A stretch of 64,000 nucleotides of DNA, from NCBI GenBank assembly GCA_017532885.1, contig JAFXIS010000028.1, forward strand, positions 1-64,000, given 5' to 3'. A model generated the notes under the pieces. That model searched no databases. It saw only the letters and a list, made by a program, of their open reading frames with translations, and was not told the origin of the DNA. The position numbers were made by a program, and so were the translations under genes. Positions 43,153 to 55,271 of the stretch are shown in pieces. This DNA is from Alistipes sp. (lineage in GTDB: Bacteria; Bacteroidota; Bacteroidia; Bacteroidales; Rikenellaceae). How positions within the stretch are numbered: the stretch's first letter is position 1; each line of letters opens with the position of its first letter.

Positions 43153-44036
43153 AAAGACTCTTAACCCAGACATATCTTTTGGCATGTATCTTTGCATGCT
43201 ATGCGGCAATGGCGCAAAGTGGGCAGAGTCTACTTCTAAACATTGAGGAGATTTGCAATGTCGAGGAGTTATTGCCCTCGGATATCGAGGTCAGAGGCTC
43301 CTCGCAGGGTATGGCTATCAGTGGTCGTTACGCTTTTTTGATGCACGACAAGGGTCAGTGTGTCGTCATCGACCTTCGTCGCCGGGAGTTTGTTGCAACA
43401 TATGTAATGGAGGGTAACACGGGCCATTGCAACAACGCCTCGTTTGGTCGCGAACGATATAGTGCAAAGTCAAAATTCCCGCTATTGTATGTCGCCGAGT
43501 GCCGAGGCGAACGGGCTTGCTATGTGAATGATGTGTCGCTTGAGGGCTCACGCTTGGTGCAAAAGATTTTCTACGATGGCAAGGATATCACAGGCCCGGC
43601 AGATTGGCTTGTAGATTCTCGGAAGCGATATCTGTGGCTCTACTGTACCATCGAGGGAGAGCGTCGGTTGAAGGCTTTTGAGTTGCCTCGCCTTGCCGAT
43701 AGTGACAATCATGGCGAGGTACATCTGCACGAGGAGGATGTTGTCAAGGAGTTATACGCCGGAGAGGTCGCTATTCCGCAGGGTAGCATGATACATCGTC
43801 GATTTGCATATCTTCCCGATGGTGTCCCTTCGCGCAATCGAAAACTGCATATTGTAAATATCAAGACTGGCGAGGTTGCAGAGCCGTTTGACTTGAACCA
43901 TATAGCGTATGAGCCTGAGGGCGTTGCACGCAAAGGTCGCAAGATGTATCTGTCGTTCCATACACCTCGCAACCCTCGCCAAAATCGCATCTATCAATTT
44001 CAGATTAAGAGGCATAACGCCAGGCGTGCGCATTAA
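43149..44036 (+). CDS. Secreted beta-propeller-like protein of unknown function
   Basis: 295 residues with a signal peptide (1-22, ending AMAQ). The mature part has repeating strand patterns: SSQGMAISGRYAFLMHDKGQCVVIDL, then PLLYVAECRGERACYVNDV, PQGSMIHRRFAYLPDG and YEPEGVARKGRKMYLSFHT, as in 6- or 7-bladed propellers. It is translationally coupled to dxs (ATGA overlap). The 3' end overlaps the convergent lipocalin gene by four bases. No specific family identified. Confidence 0.75.
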   Translation: MKRLLTQTYLLACIFACYAAMAQSGQSLLLNIEEICNVEELLPSDIEVRGSSQGMAISGRYAFLMHDKGQCVVIDLRRREFVATYVMEGNTGHCNNASFGRERYSAKSKFPLLYVAECRGERACYVNDVSLEGSRLVQKIFYDGKDITGPADWLVDSRKRYLWLYCTIEGERRLKAFELPRLADSDNHGEVHLHEEDVVKELYAGEVAIPQGSMIHRRFAYLPDGVPSRNRKLHIVNIKTGEVAEPFDLNHIAYEPEGVARKGRKMYLSFHTPRNPRQNRIYQFQIKRHNARRAH

Positions 44037-44557
44037 TTGTTGTCGATAATCAATCGGTTGGTATCATAACCCTTCTGGCGAGCCAATGCCATGATGTAGC
44101 TTAGGGTCGAAGAGGGTAGTTGCGGCGTGCGCGACAAAATCCACAAATATTTCGGAGAGTTACTGCCTATCAATACCCATTCGTGCTGCTCGCCCATTGC
44201 CAAGATGTTGTAATCGGAGTAAAAAATCCAGAAAAACGATACGCGCAAGCGCCCCGGAGTGTCGGTTGTCTTTGCTTTCCCGACAGCCTCCTTCTCTTTG
44301 CCATCTTTTATACCGCGATTTATAACCTCGATAGTCCCGTCGGGGAGCAGATTGTAGGTTGCGGTTACATCCGTCATGCCGCGCTCAAAGCTATGGTCGA
44401 AGCGTGCAATTTCGTACCAACGCCCCATAAAATCCTTAAGACTGAGATTGCTTACAGTTGTGCGGTCAATCTCGTTGCGGCCACTATTGTAAGCACATGC
44501 CGCAAAGAGTAGAACTAATGATAAGATTAACATTCGAATTTTAGAATAAGTTTTCAT
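44033..44557 (-). CDS. blc: Blc-like bacterial lipocalin (lipoprotein)
   Basis: 174 residues from the ATG at 44557; an upstream in-frame start adds 46 unlikely residues. The lipoprotein signal ends FAAC (Cys21). The lipocalin signature is clear: FMGRWYEIARFDHSFERG, then VTATYNLLPDGTIEVINRG and YNILAMGEQHEWVLIGSNSPKYLWILSRTP. Bacterial lipocalins bind lipids or lysophospholipids in the outer membrane and are often stress induced. It is convergent with the propeller gene and divergent from clpB. Confidence 0.93.
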   Translation of the reverse strand: MKTYSKIRMLILSLVLLFAACAYNSGRNEIDRTTVSNLSLKDFMGRWYEIARFDHSFERGMTDVTATYNLLPDGTIEVINRGIKDGKEKEAVGKAKTTDTPGRLRVSFFWIFYSDYNILAMGEQHEWVLIGSNSPKYLWILSRTPQLPSSTLSYIMALARQKGYDTNRLIIDNN

Positions 44558-44675
44558 AATCTTTTGCTTTTGGTGTGGTGGTTGCAAAAACCATACAATC
44601 TTTTGTTGTATCTGTTTCTCGGGTAAGTCACGAAAGAGAAAAATAATCTGCCAAAATGTCTTGTTTGGACATATA

Positions 44676-44734
44676 CCTCTGCCAATTTCTGCCAAAAGCG
44701 TCTAAAGATGTTTGTTTGGGGCGGTTGGCAGAGG
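44676..44734. promoter_or_regulatory. Inverted repeat in the lipocalin-clpB intergenic region
   Basis: CCTCTGCCAA (44676-44685) and TTGGCAGAGG (44725-44734) are perfect inverted arms 39 bases apart. CTGCCAAAA also recurs directly at 44649 and 44690. The sequence does not match the CIRCE operator of HrcA. It may be a shared control site for clpB and the lipocalin gene. Confidence 0.45.
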
Positions 44735-44790
44735 ATTTGTTTATATTGGAGCAGAAGCAAGTGAATACGAAATATAAAAACATATAAACT

Positions 44791-47394
44791 ATGAACATTA
44801 ATTCTTTAACTATCAAGGCGCAAGAGCTATTGCAAGCTGCCGTATCTCTTGCTGCACAGCAAGGTCAGCAGGCTGTTGAACCTTTGCATTTGTTGAGTGC
44901 GATTGTTGCCGAGGATGACTCTTTGGGAGCATTCCTGTTGGGGCGCGTAGGTGTGAATATCGCCATGCTGCGCGAGGATATCCGCCGCGGTGTGGACTCT
45001 TTGCCGAAGGTGTCGGGTGCCGGAGGCGAGCAGTTCTTCTCGGGCGATACCTCGAAGGTTATTCAGCGAGGCGTGGATTTTACGCGCAAGTTTAACGATA
45101 AGTATGCCTCGGTCGAGCATCTTTTGCTTGGCTTGGTTGCCGAGCGAGGTCAAGCGGCTGATATTCTGAAGCGAAATGGTGCTTCGGAGAAGGATTTGAT
45201 AGAGGCTATTCGTACATTCCGCAAGGGTGCGACGGTCGATTCTCAAACCGCATCACAGGAGTTCGATGCACTTGGAAAATATGCCATAAACCTTAATGAG
45301 TTGGCGCGCAGTGGTAAGTTGGACCCCGTAATCGGTCGTGACGAGGAGATTCGCCGCGTGTTGCAGATTTTGTCGCGTCGCACGAAGAATAATCCCATTT
45401 TAGTCGGCGAAGCGGGTGTCGGAAAGACCGCTATTGCCGAGGGTATTGCCCATCGTATAGTTGATGGCGATGTACCCGAGAATTTGAAATCAAAGACAAT
45501 CTTTTCGCTTGATATGGGTGCGTTGATTGCCGGAGCGAAGTATCAGGGTGAGTTCGAGGAGCGCTTGAAGGGCGTTGTGCAGGAGGTCATCGCAGGCGAT
45601 GGTGAGATACTGCTCTTTATCGATGAGATTCATACGCTGGTCGGCGCCGGCAAGTCGAGCGGTGCTATGGACGCTGCCAATATTTTGAAGCCGGCTTTGG
45701 CGCGTGGCGAGTTACGCACGATTGGAGCCACAACGCTCGACGAGTTCCAGAAATATTTCGAGCAGGATAAGGCTTTGGAGCGTCGTTTCCAGAAGGTTAT
45801 GGTTGATGAGCCGGCTACGGAGGATGCTATCTCAATCTTGCGAGGCTTGAAGGAGCGTTACGAGAATCATCACCGCGTACGCATCAAGGATGAGGCGATT
45901 ATCGCGGCTGTGGAGCTTTCGCACCGCTATATCACATCGCGTTTCCTGCCCGATAAGGCTATCGACTTGGTCGATGAGGCTGCGGCGCATCTGCGTTTGG
46001 AGATGAACTCCGTACCCGAGGATATCGACAATCTCGACAGGCGTATCCGTCAGTTGGAGATTGAACGCGAGGCTATACGCCGCGAGAAGGACGAGAAGCG
46101 AGTTGAAAACCTCACTCGCGAAATTGAGGACTTGAAGTCGAAGGAGTCCACTCTGCGTGCCAAGTGGCAGGGAGAGCGTGATTTGTTGCATAAGATACAG
46201 GAGAATAAAGATAGTATTGAACACCTGAAAATCGAGGCGCAGCAGGCAGAGCGTCAGGGTGACTATGGCCGCGTGGCGGAGATTCGCTACGGTAAAATAG
46301 TCGAAGCTGAGAAGCAAATCGAGGCTTTGGAAGAGCAGTTGCGCCTGACTGCGACAGGTGGCGATGCGATGATTAAGGAGGAGGTTGATGCTGAGGATAT
46401 TGCCGAGGTAGTATCGCGCTGGACGGGTATTCCCGTTAAGCGTATGCTCTCGTCGGAGCGCGAGAAGTTGCTCAATATGGAGGCGGAGCTGCACCGCAGG
46501 GTTGTGGGTCAGCAGCAGGCTATTGAGGTGATTTCTGATGCGGTGCGCCGTTCGCGTGCCGGTCTGAACGATAGCCGAAAGCCTATCGGCTCGTTTATCT
46601 TCCTCGGTACTACGGGTGTCGGAAAGACCGAGCTGGCGAAGGCTTTAGCGGAGTTTTTGTTTAACGACGAGCAGATGATGACGCGTATCGATATGAGCGA
46701 GTATCAGGAGCGTCATAGCGTGTCGCGTCTGGTGGGTGCGCCTCCGGGATATGTCGGCTACGACGAGGGTGGACAGCTTACCGAGGCGGTGCGTCGCAAG
46801 CCCTATTCGGTGGTGCTGCTCGACGAGATTGAGAAGGCTCATCCCGATGTCTTTAACATCCTGTTGCAGGTGCTTGACGATGGCCGACTTACGGATAATA
46901 AGGGCCGCACGGTCGATTTCCGCAATACGATAATCATCATGACCTCGAATATGGGCTCGCACATCATTCAGGAGAATTTTTCAAAGGGCTTCGATGGCGA
47001 GAGCATCTCGGCGGAGGTGGTGGAGCGCACCCGCGAGGATGTGGTGGAGTTGCTGAAAACCCACCTCAAACCAGAGTTTTTGAATCGTATCGACGAGATT
47101 GTGATGTTTGAGCCGCTTACCCGCCGCGATATCGAGCAGATTGTTGATATTCAGATGGGTATTATACGAAAGATGCTCGCGGAGAATGGCATTGTTTTGG
47201 ACTATACCGACGCTGCCCGAGGACTTATTGCCCACCTTGGCTATGATGCTATGTTTGGTGCAAGACCCGTTAAGCGAGTTATCCAGCGCGAGGTGGTGAA
47301 CGACCTCTCGAAGCGCATCTTGGCGGGCGATGTAAACCGCGACAAGCCGATTTTGATTGATGCCGACGGCGAGAAGTTGGTGTTTAGGAATTAG
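44791..47394 (+). CDS. clpB: ATP-dependent chaperone ClpB
   Basis: 867 residues. ClpB pulls apart protein aggregates together with DnaK. The layout is complete: N-domain with two Clp_N repeats (1-145), first AAA+ module (Walker A GEAGVGKTAIAEG, Walker B ILLFIDEIHTLVGAG), a long M-domain coiled coil (about 400-530), second AAA+ module (GTTGVGKTELAKALAE, VVLLDEIEKAHPDV) and the D2-small domain. No ClpP-binding IGF loop is visible, consistent with a disaggregase. Likely heat-shock controlled. Confidence 0.97.
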   Translation: MNINSLTIKAQELLQAAVSLAAQQGQQAVEPLHLLSAIVAEDDSLGAFLLGRVGVNIAMLREDIRRGVDSLPKVSGAGGEQFFSGDTSKVIQRGVDFTRKFNDKYASVEHLLLGLVAERGQAADILKRNGASEKDLIEAIRTFRKGATVDSQTASQEFDALGKYAINLNELARSGKLDPVIGRDEEIRRVLQILSRRTKNNPILVGEAGVGKTAIAEGIAHRIVDGDVPENLKSKTIFSLDMGALIAGAKYQGEFEERLKGVVQEVIAGDGEILLFIDEIHTLVGAGKSSGAMDAANILKPALARGELRTIGATTLDEFQKYFEQDKALERRFQKVMVDEPATEDAISILRGLKERYENHHRVRIKDEAIIAAVELSHRYITSRFLPDKAIDLVDEAAAHLRLEMNSVPEDIDNLDRRIRQLEIEREAIRREKDEKRVENLTREIEDLKSKESTLRAKWQGERDLLHKIQENKDSIEHLKIEAQQAERQGDYGRVAEIRYGKIVEAEKQIEALEEQLRLTATGGDAMIKEEVDAEDIAEVVSRWTGIPVKRMLSSEREKLLNMEAELHRRVVGQQQAIEVISDAVRRSRAGLNDSRKPIGSFIFLGTTGVGKTELAKALAEFLFNDEQMMTRIDMSEYQERHSVSRLVGAPPGYVGYDEGGQLTEAVRRKPYSVVLLDEIEKAHPDVFNILLQVLDDGRLTDNKGRTVDFRNTIIIMTSNMGSHIIQENFSKGFDGESISAEVVERTREDVVELLKTHLKPEFLNRIDEIVMFEPLTRRDIEQIVDIQMGIIRKMLAENGIVLDYTDAARGLIAHLGYDAMFGARPVKRVIQREVVNDLSKRILAGDVNRDKPILIDADGEKLVFRN

Positions 47395-47404
47395 GTTCTT
47401 TGGT

Positions 47405-47497
47405 TAGGGAGTATAGAGAGATTAAGGAATTTAGGGAAATTGTTTTGGGAATACCCCTAACCTCTTTAACCTCTCAAATCTCTCTAATTCCCCTATA
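47405..47497. repeat. Long imperfect palindrome downstream of clpB
   Basis: TAGGGAGTATAGAGAGATT (47406 onward) is nearly the reverse complement of AATCTCTCTAATTCCCCTA near 47479-47497, and inner TTAAGG/CCTCTTTAA and TTAGGG/CCCCTAA blocks also pair. It could be a folded 3' end protecting clpB mRNA. Confidence 0.5.
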
Positions 47498-47512
47498 ACA
47501 ATAAAAGGCGGT

Positions 47513-47540
47513 CGAAGGGCCGCCTTTTGTTTGTATTACG
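47513..47540 (+). terminator. Terminator after clpB
   Basis: AAAAGGCGG and CCGCCTTTT form a 9-bp stem with an 8-base loop, followed by G-T-rich sequence. A near-identical stem occurs at 55859. Confidence 0.8.
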
Positions 47541-47608
47541 CTACACGGTCTGCTGAGCCCAAGCATTAAATATCCAAAATATCGCTATGGCACTTTTTCA
47601 TGTTTATC

Positions 47609-47640
47609 TTTGCTCGTTTCTCGGATAATGGTTATATTTG
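47609..47640 (+). promoter_or_regulatory. Promoter of the GH2 beta-galactosidase gene
   Basis: TTTG at 47609-47612 and TATATTTG at 47633-47640, separated by 20 bases; the ATG follows at 47679. Confidence 0.65.
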
Positions 47641-47675
47641 CGTAAATACAAATATTCGTTCATCTAATACAATAA

Positions 47676-50876
<3,201 letters not shown>

Positions 50877-50900
50877 CGGAGTATTCACATAGAAAAACAA

Positions 50901-50932
50901 TAACGCGGGTAGTGATTTTACTACCCGCGTTA
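50901..50932. terminator. Terminator between convergent GH2 and GH78 genes
   Basis: TAACGCGGGTAGT and ACTACCCGCGTTA form a perfect 13-bp stem with a 6-base loop. Confidence 0.8.
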
Positions 50933-50943
50933 CTATTATATAT

Positions 50944-51095
50944 CGGAATTATATAGTTTAGTGTTGTACCTCAAAAAGGTATTGAGATTCTCACGCATTT
51001 GTTTTTCCGTCACTCTGAGGGAGCATTGGCGACCGTGAGAGTCTAAAAACAAATGCTCAGAATGACGCATAACAACATTAATCTATACCATTCCG
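50944..51095 (-). repeat. 152-bp MITE-like repeat, copy B
   Basis: On the minus strand it aligns end to end with 10068-10219. Its own ends are imperfect inverted repeats (CGGAATTATATAGTTTAGTG at the left; the reverse complement of CATTAATCTATACCATTCCG at the right). It again lies between convergent genes directly after a terminator. Confidence 0.8.
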
Positions 51096-51127
51096 TTATT
51101 TGTTGTGCGAAAATGTGGTATGACGCT

Positions 51128-53809
51128 TTACCTATTGGCGACAAACTTATACTTTCCCGAGCCTACAATATATTTGGTATAAGGGCCGTCCTTGCCGATA
51201 ACCTTAACATCGGCAACCGATGCAACCGCCACGCCATCAACCGTTACGGCATCAACCGAAGGTGAGGGAACATAAATCTCGGCAGTTGAGTTGGCAGGTA
51301 CCTCGACCTCCAAAGTGAACTTACCCGGCTCGTCGTACCACTTAGCCGCAGCACGACCATAAGGCGTAACCTTGTCGGCACCCATATACTTAAAGCCGCC
51401 ACCCGGATTGGGTCGTACCATAAAGGTTTTGTAACCGGCCGTAATCTCCTTTAGGCCGACAGCCTCACGATAGAGCCAATCGCCAACGGCACCCTTCGAG
51501 TAGTGGTTGAACGAGTTCATACCCGTATCGGGGATAGTGCGGTCGGGCTTCATAGAGTCCCACAGCTCCCAAATCGTAGTTCCGCCCATCTTAACCGAAT
51601 ACAACCAGCCGGGATAACCCTCGTGCAGCAGAATGCGGTATGCCAACTCGGTATAGCCGTTATTGCTCAATGCATGGCACAAGTAAGGCGTACCCAAGAA
51701 GCCTGTTGTCAGGTGGCCATACTCGCGAACATTCTCCGCCAAGCGTGCCGCAATTGTGGGGCGTATATGGTCGGGAACCATATCAAACTCCAACGCAAGC
51801 ACATAGGCCGCCTGGGTAGATGACACGAGGTGTCCGCGTGGTGTGAGGTATGCCTCGCAGAAGGCCTTTTTGCACTTCTCGACAGTCGCCGCATAGCGTT
51901 CTGCAACGCGTGTCTTGCCCAGCACCTTTGCCGCCTCGACAAACTGCTCGGCAGAGTGTACCATAAAACACTGCTGGATAAGTGGGCGATAGGTCACAGC
52001 CGAACGGCCACCAAAGTCATTCTCTGCCTGATATGCTAACCAATCACCATAGTGCCAACCCGATGACCAGAGGTAGTCCTGGCAGTTGCGGAACATAAAG
52101 TCAATCCAGCGCTTCATACTCTCGTACTGATTCTCCAGCACGCGCTTATCGCCATAGGCCATATAGTGCTGCCACGGGATAGTAACGCCCGCATCGGCCC
52201 AACCCGTACGACCGGCACCCATCCAACCGGGGATGCAAGGCACAAGGTCGGTAATCTCGCCTCCCGGCCACTGATCCAAAGCCAAATCTTTCAGCCACTT
52301 GATAAAGAAGTTCTGCACATCGCCCATAAATGTCGCTGTGCGGAAGAATACATGTGCATCGCCCGTCCAGCCCATACGCTCGTCGCGCTGGTTGCAGTCG
52401 GTCGGCACATCTACAAAGTTGCCACGCATACCCCACTTGATATTGCTCTGCAACTGATTTACAAGCGCATTTGACGACTCGAAATTACCCGTTTCGGGGT
52501 AGTCCGAGAAGATAACCTCGGCAACAAAATCATCTAAATTGAGGTCGCCCTTGATGCCCTCGACCTTCAAATAGCGGAAGCCATACCACGAGAACTTTGT
52601 CGAAAATGTCTGCTCGCCCTCGCGGCATGTGTAGCGCGTTTGAGCCTTGGCGGTGCGGAGATTTGTAGTATAGAAATTACCCTTCTCGTCCAAAACCTCG
52701 GCGTGCGAAAGAACAATCTGCTGACCCGCCTTGCCATTTACCTTTACGACCTCGCGGCCTACAAGATTTTGACCGAAGTCCAGCACCTTCTCGCCCGCAG
52801 GAGTGATGAAAAACTTCACAGGCTTAACCCTCTCGCGCGTAACTACCGGCTCCGACTCCGTAGCTGTAAGTTCGCCTAACGAGTACGATGCCTCGTTTAC
52901 ATTTTGCCAAGCCGAATCATCGAAGCCTACGCAGTTCCAGCCCTGCTGTACCTTGCGGGCGTCGATAGTCTCGCCGTCGTAGATTGTCGAGTGAAGAATC
53001 TCGCCCGTAGAGGCCTTCCACGACTTGTCGGTTGTGATTGATTCCTTCGTGCCGTCGGTATAGGTGATATCAATCTGTGCAATAGCGCCCACCTGATGGA
53101 TATTGTACATATAACGATTTGCGCGGTCCTGGAAGCACATTCGGCTATGATACCAGCCATAGCCCAACTCCAAGCCGAAGGCATTTGCTCCCTTCGCAAG
53201 CATATCGGTGACATCGTAGGTCTGATATTGCAGACGCTTGTTGTAGGCTGTCCAACCCGGAGTGAGGTGCGCATTGCCGACCTTCTTGCCGTTGATGGTT
53301 GCCTCGTAAACGCCATGCGCCGTAACATGCAGCACAGCCGATGCGATGTTCTTATTTACCGCAAACTCCTTACGCATAATGGGTGAGCGGTCGTCCTGCA
53401 ACTTCGGCTCAATCCACTTGGCATGCCAATCCTCGGTCGAGAAAAGACCTGTGAGCCACGAACTGCTTGCCCACTTCGATACCTTGCCCTTGTTATCCCA
53501 TACTCTCGCTTTCCATGCGTAACGCGTACCCGACTGCAACTCGGGGCCCTCGTAGGGTACAGTGATAGAGTTGTCGGATAGCACCTTTCCCGACGACCAG
53601 ATGCACTTATTGCCCTTGTAAACGGCAACTTCGTATGCCGACTGCATAATGCCGCGGGCATCGCTCTTCAAAATCCAACTGAACGATGGTGTGCGGTCGG
53701 CCAAACCCTCGGGGGCCGACAAATGATTGACCTTCAAGCTGGTAAGACTCACTTGCGCCATTGCGGGCAGAGCTAAAAATAGAGCCAAAAATAATAATAA
53801 TCTCTTCAT
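51128..53809 (-). CDS. Secreted GH78 alpha-L-rhamnosidase
   Basis: 893 residues with a signal peptide (1-18, ending AMAQ). The domain order is standard for GH78: N-terminal FnIII-like domain, beta-sandwich with WIxP motif and the HLTPGWTAYNKRLQYQTYDVT segment, (alpha/alpha)6 barrel, and C-terminal beta domain. The catalytic barrel motif DCNQRDERMGWTGDAHVF near residue 470 is typical. The enzyme removes terminal rhamnose from plant glycosides or pectins. It stands alone with its own promoter and is convergent with the GH2 gene. Confidence 0.94.
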   Translation of the reverse strand: MKRLLLFLALFLALPAMAQVSLTSLKVNHLSAPEGLADRTPSFSWILKSDARGIMQSAYEVAVYKGNKCIWSSGKVLSDNSITVPYEGPELQSGTRYAWKARVWDNKGKVSKWASSSWLTGLFSTEDWHAKWIEPKLQDDRSPIMRKEFAVNKNIASAVLHVTAHGVYEATINGKKVGNAHLTPGWTAYNKRLQYQTYDVTDMLAKGANAFGLELGYGWYHSRMCFQDRANRYMYNIHQVGAIAQIDITYTDGTKESITTDKSWKASTGEILHSTIYDGETIDARKVQQGWNCVGFDDSAWQNVNEASYSLGELTATESEPVVTRERVKPVKFFITPAGEKVLDFGQNLVGREVVKVNGKAGQQIVLSHAEVLDEKGNFYTTNLRTAKAQTRYTCREGEQTFSTKFSWYGFRYLKVEGIKGDLNLDDFVAEVIFSDYPETGNFESSNALVNQLQSNIKWGMRGNFVDVPTDCNQRDERMGWTGDAHVFFRTATFMGDVQNFFIKWLKDLALDQWPGGEITDLVPCIPGWMGAGRTGWADAGVTIPWQHYMAYGDKRVLENQYESMKRWIDFMFRNCQDYLWSSGWHYGDWLAYQAENDFGGRSAVTYRPLIQQCFMVHSAEQFVEAAKVLGKTRVAERYAATVEKCKKAFCEAYLTPRGHLVSSTQAAYVLALEFDMVPDHIRPTIAARLAENVREYGHLTTGFLGTPYLCHALSNNGYTELAYRILLHEGYPGWLYSVKMGGTTIWELWDSMKPDRTIPDTGMNSFNHYSKGAVGDWLYREAVGLKEITAGYKTFMVRPNPGGGFKYMGADKVTPYGRAAAKWYDEPGKFTLEVEVPANSTAEIYVPSPSVDAVTVDGVAVASVADVKVIGKDGPYTKYIVGSGKYKFVANR

Positions 53810-53882
53810 ATTCTTAGTGATTTATTTCCCAATATTGAAATAATAACGCATCTTAATCCCTTACATGGGAAAATGCTATTTA

Positions 53883-53890
53883 CAAAAATA
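53883..53890 (-). promoter_or_regulatory. -7 box of the GH78 gene
   Basis: Minus-strand TATTTTTG, leaving a leader of about 65 bases. The rest of the 53810-54174 gap holds this box, the fba promoter at 54071 and its leader hairpin; I see no other gene. Confidence 0.45.
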
Positions 53891-54070
53891 ATCTTTTTTC
53901 TTAAAACGAGCCTTCTCTCGAATGATTTTTTCACTGCACCGAATGACTTTATTTGTCATTTTTACCATATAATACCACCGAGCCTGGCGGTTTTGAGGCA
54001 GTAATGGAAAATTTTTCACAAGAATGGGTTATCTTCGGCATAAAAATTTCCTAAAGAACCAATTATTTTG

Positions 54071-54117
54071 TATCTTTGCGGCGCAACTTATTGAGGGTAG
54101 GGTGTTACCCACCTCAA
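54071..54117 (+). promoter_or_regulatory. fba promoter and leader hairpin
   Basis: TATCTTTG at 54071-54078 is followed by a leader of about 95 bases. It contains TTGAGG/CCTCAA (54091-54096 and 54112-54117) enclosing GGGT/ACCC, a compact hairpin at the start of the mRNA that may stabilise it. Confidence 0.6.
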
Positions 54118-54174
54118 AGAGGTGTTAAAAGAGTAAGAGATTTATTCATTAACTTCATAATAAAAGACAAAATT

Positions 54175-55170
54175 ATGGTATCTTACAAAGATTTGGGTCT
54201 TGTGAACACCCGTGAGATGTTCAAGAAGGCTATCGAGGGTGGCTACGCTATCCCCGCATTCAACTTCAACAACATGGAGCAGATGCAGGCTATCATTTCA
54301 GCTTGTGTAGAGTGCTCTTCACCTGTAATCCTTCAGGTATCGTCTGGCGCACGCAAGTACGCTAACCAGACTTTGTTGCGTTACATGGCACAGGGTGCTG
54401 TTGAGTATGCTAAGGAGTTGGGTAAGAATATTCCTATCGTTCTTCACCTCGACCACGGTAACTCATTCGAGTTGTGCAAGAACTGTATCGACATGGGCTT
54501 CTCTTCAGTTATGATTGACGGTTCACACCTTCCTTATGACGAGAATGTAGCTCTTACAAAGCAGGTTGTAGATTACGCACACCAGTTCGATGTAACTGTT
54601 GAGGGTGAGCTCGGCGTTTTGGCAGGTGTTGAGGATGAGGTTTCTTCAGAGGTTGCTCACTACACTCGCCCCGAGGAGGTTGTAGACTTCGTAACAAAGA
54701 CAGGTGTTGATTCATTGGCTATCTCAATCGGTACTTCACACGGTGCTAACAAGTTCAAGCCCGAGCAGTGTACTCGTAACGAGGAGGGTATCCTTCTTCC
54801 TCCTCCCTTGCGTTTCGATATCTTGGCAGAGATCGAGAAGCAGTTGCCCGGATTCCCCATCGTTCTCCACGGCTCATCATCAGTTCCTCAGGAGTATGTT
54901 AAGATTATCAACACTCACGGTGGTGCATTGAAGGATGCCGTAGGTATCCCCGAGGAGCAGTTGCGTCAGGCTGCAAAGTCAGCAGTTTGCAAGATTAACA
55001 TCGACTCAGACGGTCGTTTGGCTATGACTGCAATGGTTCGTAAGGTATTCGTTGATAACCCCGCAGAGTTCGATCCTCGTAAGTACTTGGGTCCCGCTCG
55101 TGACGAGTTGAAGAAGCTTTACAAGCACAAGTGCGAGAATGTTTTGGGTTCTGCAGGTCGTGTAGAGTAA
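54175..55170 (+). CDS. fba: Class II fructose-bisphosphate aldolase
   Basis: 331 residues from the ATG at 54175; the longer frame to 54076 lies in the leader. This is the glycolytic zinc aldolase: AIPAFNFNNMEQMQAI, LHLDHGNSFE (zinc His), VEGELGVLAG, SIGTSHGANK (zinc His), LHGSSSVPQ (zinc His) and the DGRLAMT phosphate site. Codon use is strongly biased toward a small set, as expected for a highly expressed gene and unlike its neighbours. It differs clearly from the shorter cassette aldolase at 6979. Confidence 0.95.
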   Translation: MVSYKDLGLVNTREMFKKAIEGGYAIPAFNFNNMEQMQAIISACVECSSPVILQVSSGARKYANQTLLRYMAQGAVEYAKELGKNIPIVLHLDHGNSFELCKNCIDMGFSSVMIDGSHLPYDENVALTKQVVDYAHQFDVTVEGELGVLAGVEDEVSSEVAHYTRPEEVVDFVTKTGVDSLAISIGTSHGANKFKPEQCTRNEEGILLPPPLRFDILAEIEKQLPGFPIVLHGSSSVPQEYVKIINTHGGALKDAVGIPEEQLRQAAKSAVCKINIDSDGRLAMTAMVRKVFVDNPAEFDPRKYLGPARDELKKLYKHKCENVLGSAGRVE

Positions 55171-55211
55171 ATTTAGGCTTTACGATTTTTAGGAGAGTAA
55201 CTCCTTTTAAT

Positions 55212-55248
55212 ATGAACCCTGAAAGTTTCCTAACTTTCAGGGTTTCAT
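55212..55248 (+). terminator. Terminator after fba
   Basis: AACCCTGAAAGTT (55215-55227) and AACTTTCAGGGTT (55232-55244) form a perfect 13-bp stem. Confidence 0.8.
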
Positions 55249-55271
55249 GTAGATTCTGATAAAATAAATCT

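Noticed and set aside
44676..44734. CIRCE (HrcA) operator upstream of clpB
   Set aside because: The arms read CCTCTGCCAA/TTGGCAGAGG and the spacer is 39 bases, unlike TTAGCACTC-N9-GAGTGCTAA.
54076..54174. N-terminal extension of fba
   Set aside because: It lies in the leader just after the -7 box and encodes a sequence not found in class II aldolases; the ATG at 54175 gives the family N-terminus.
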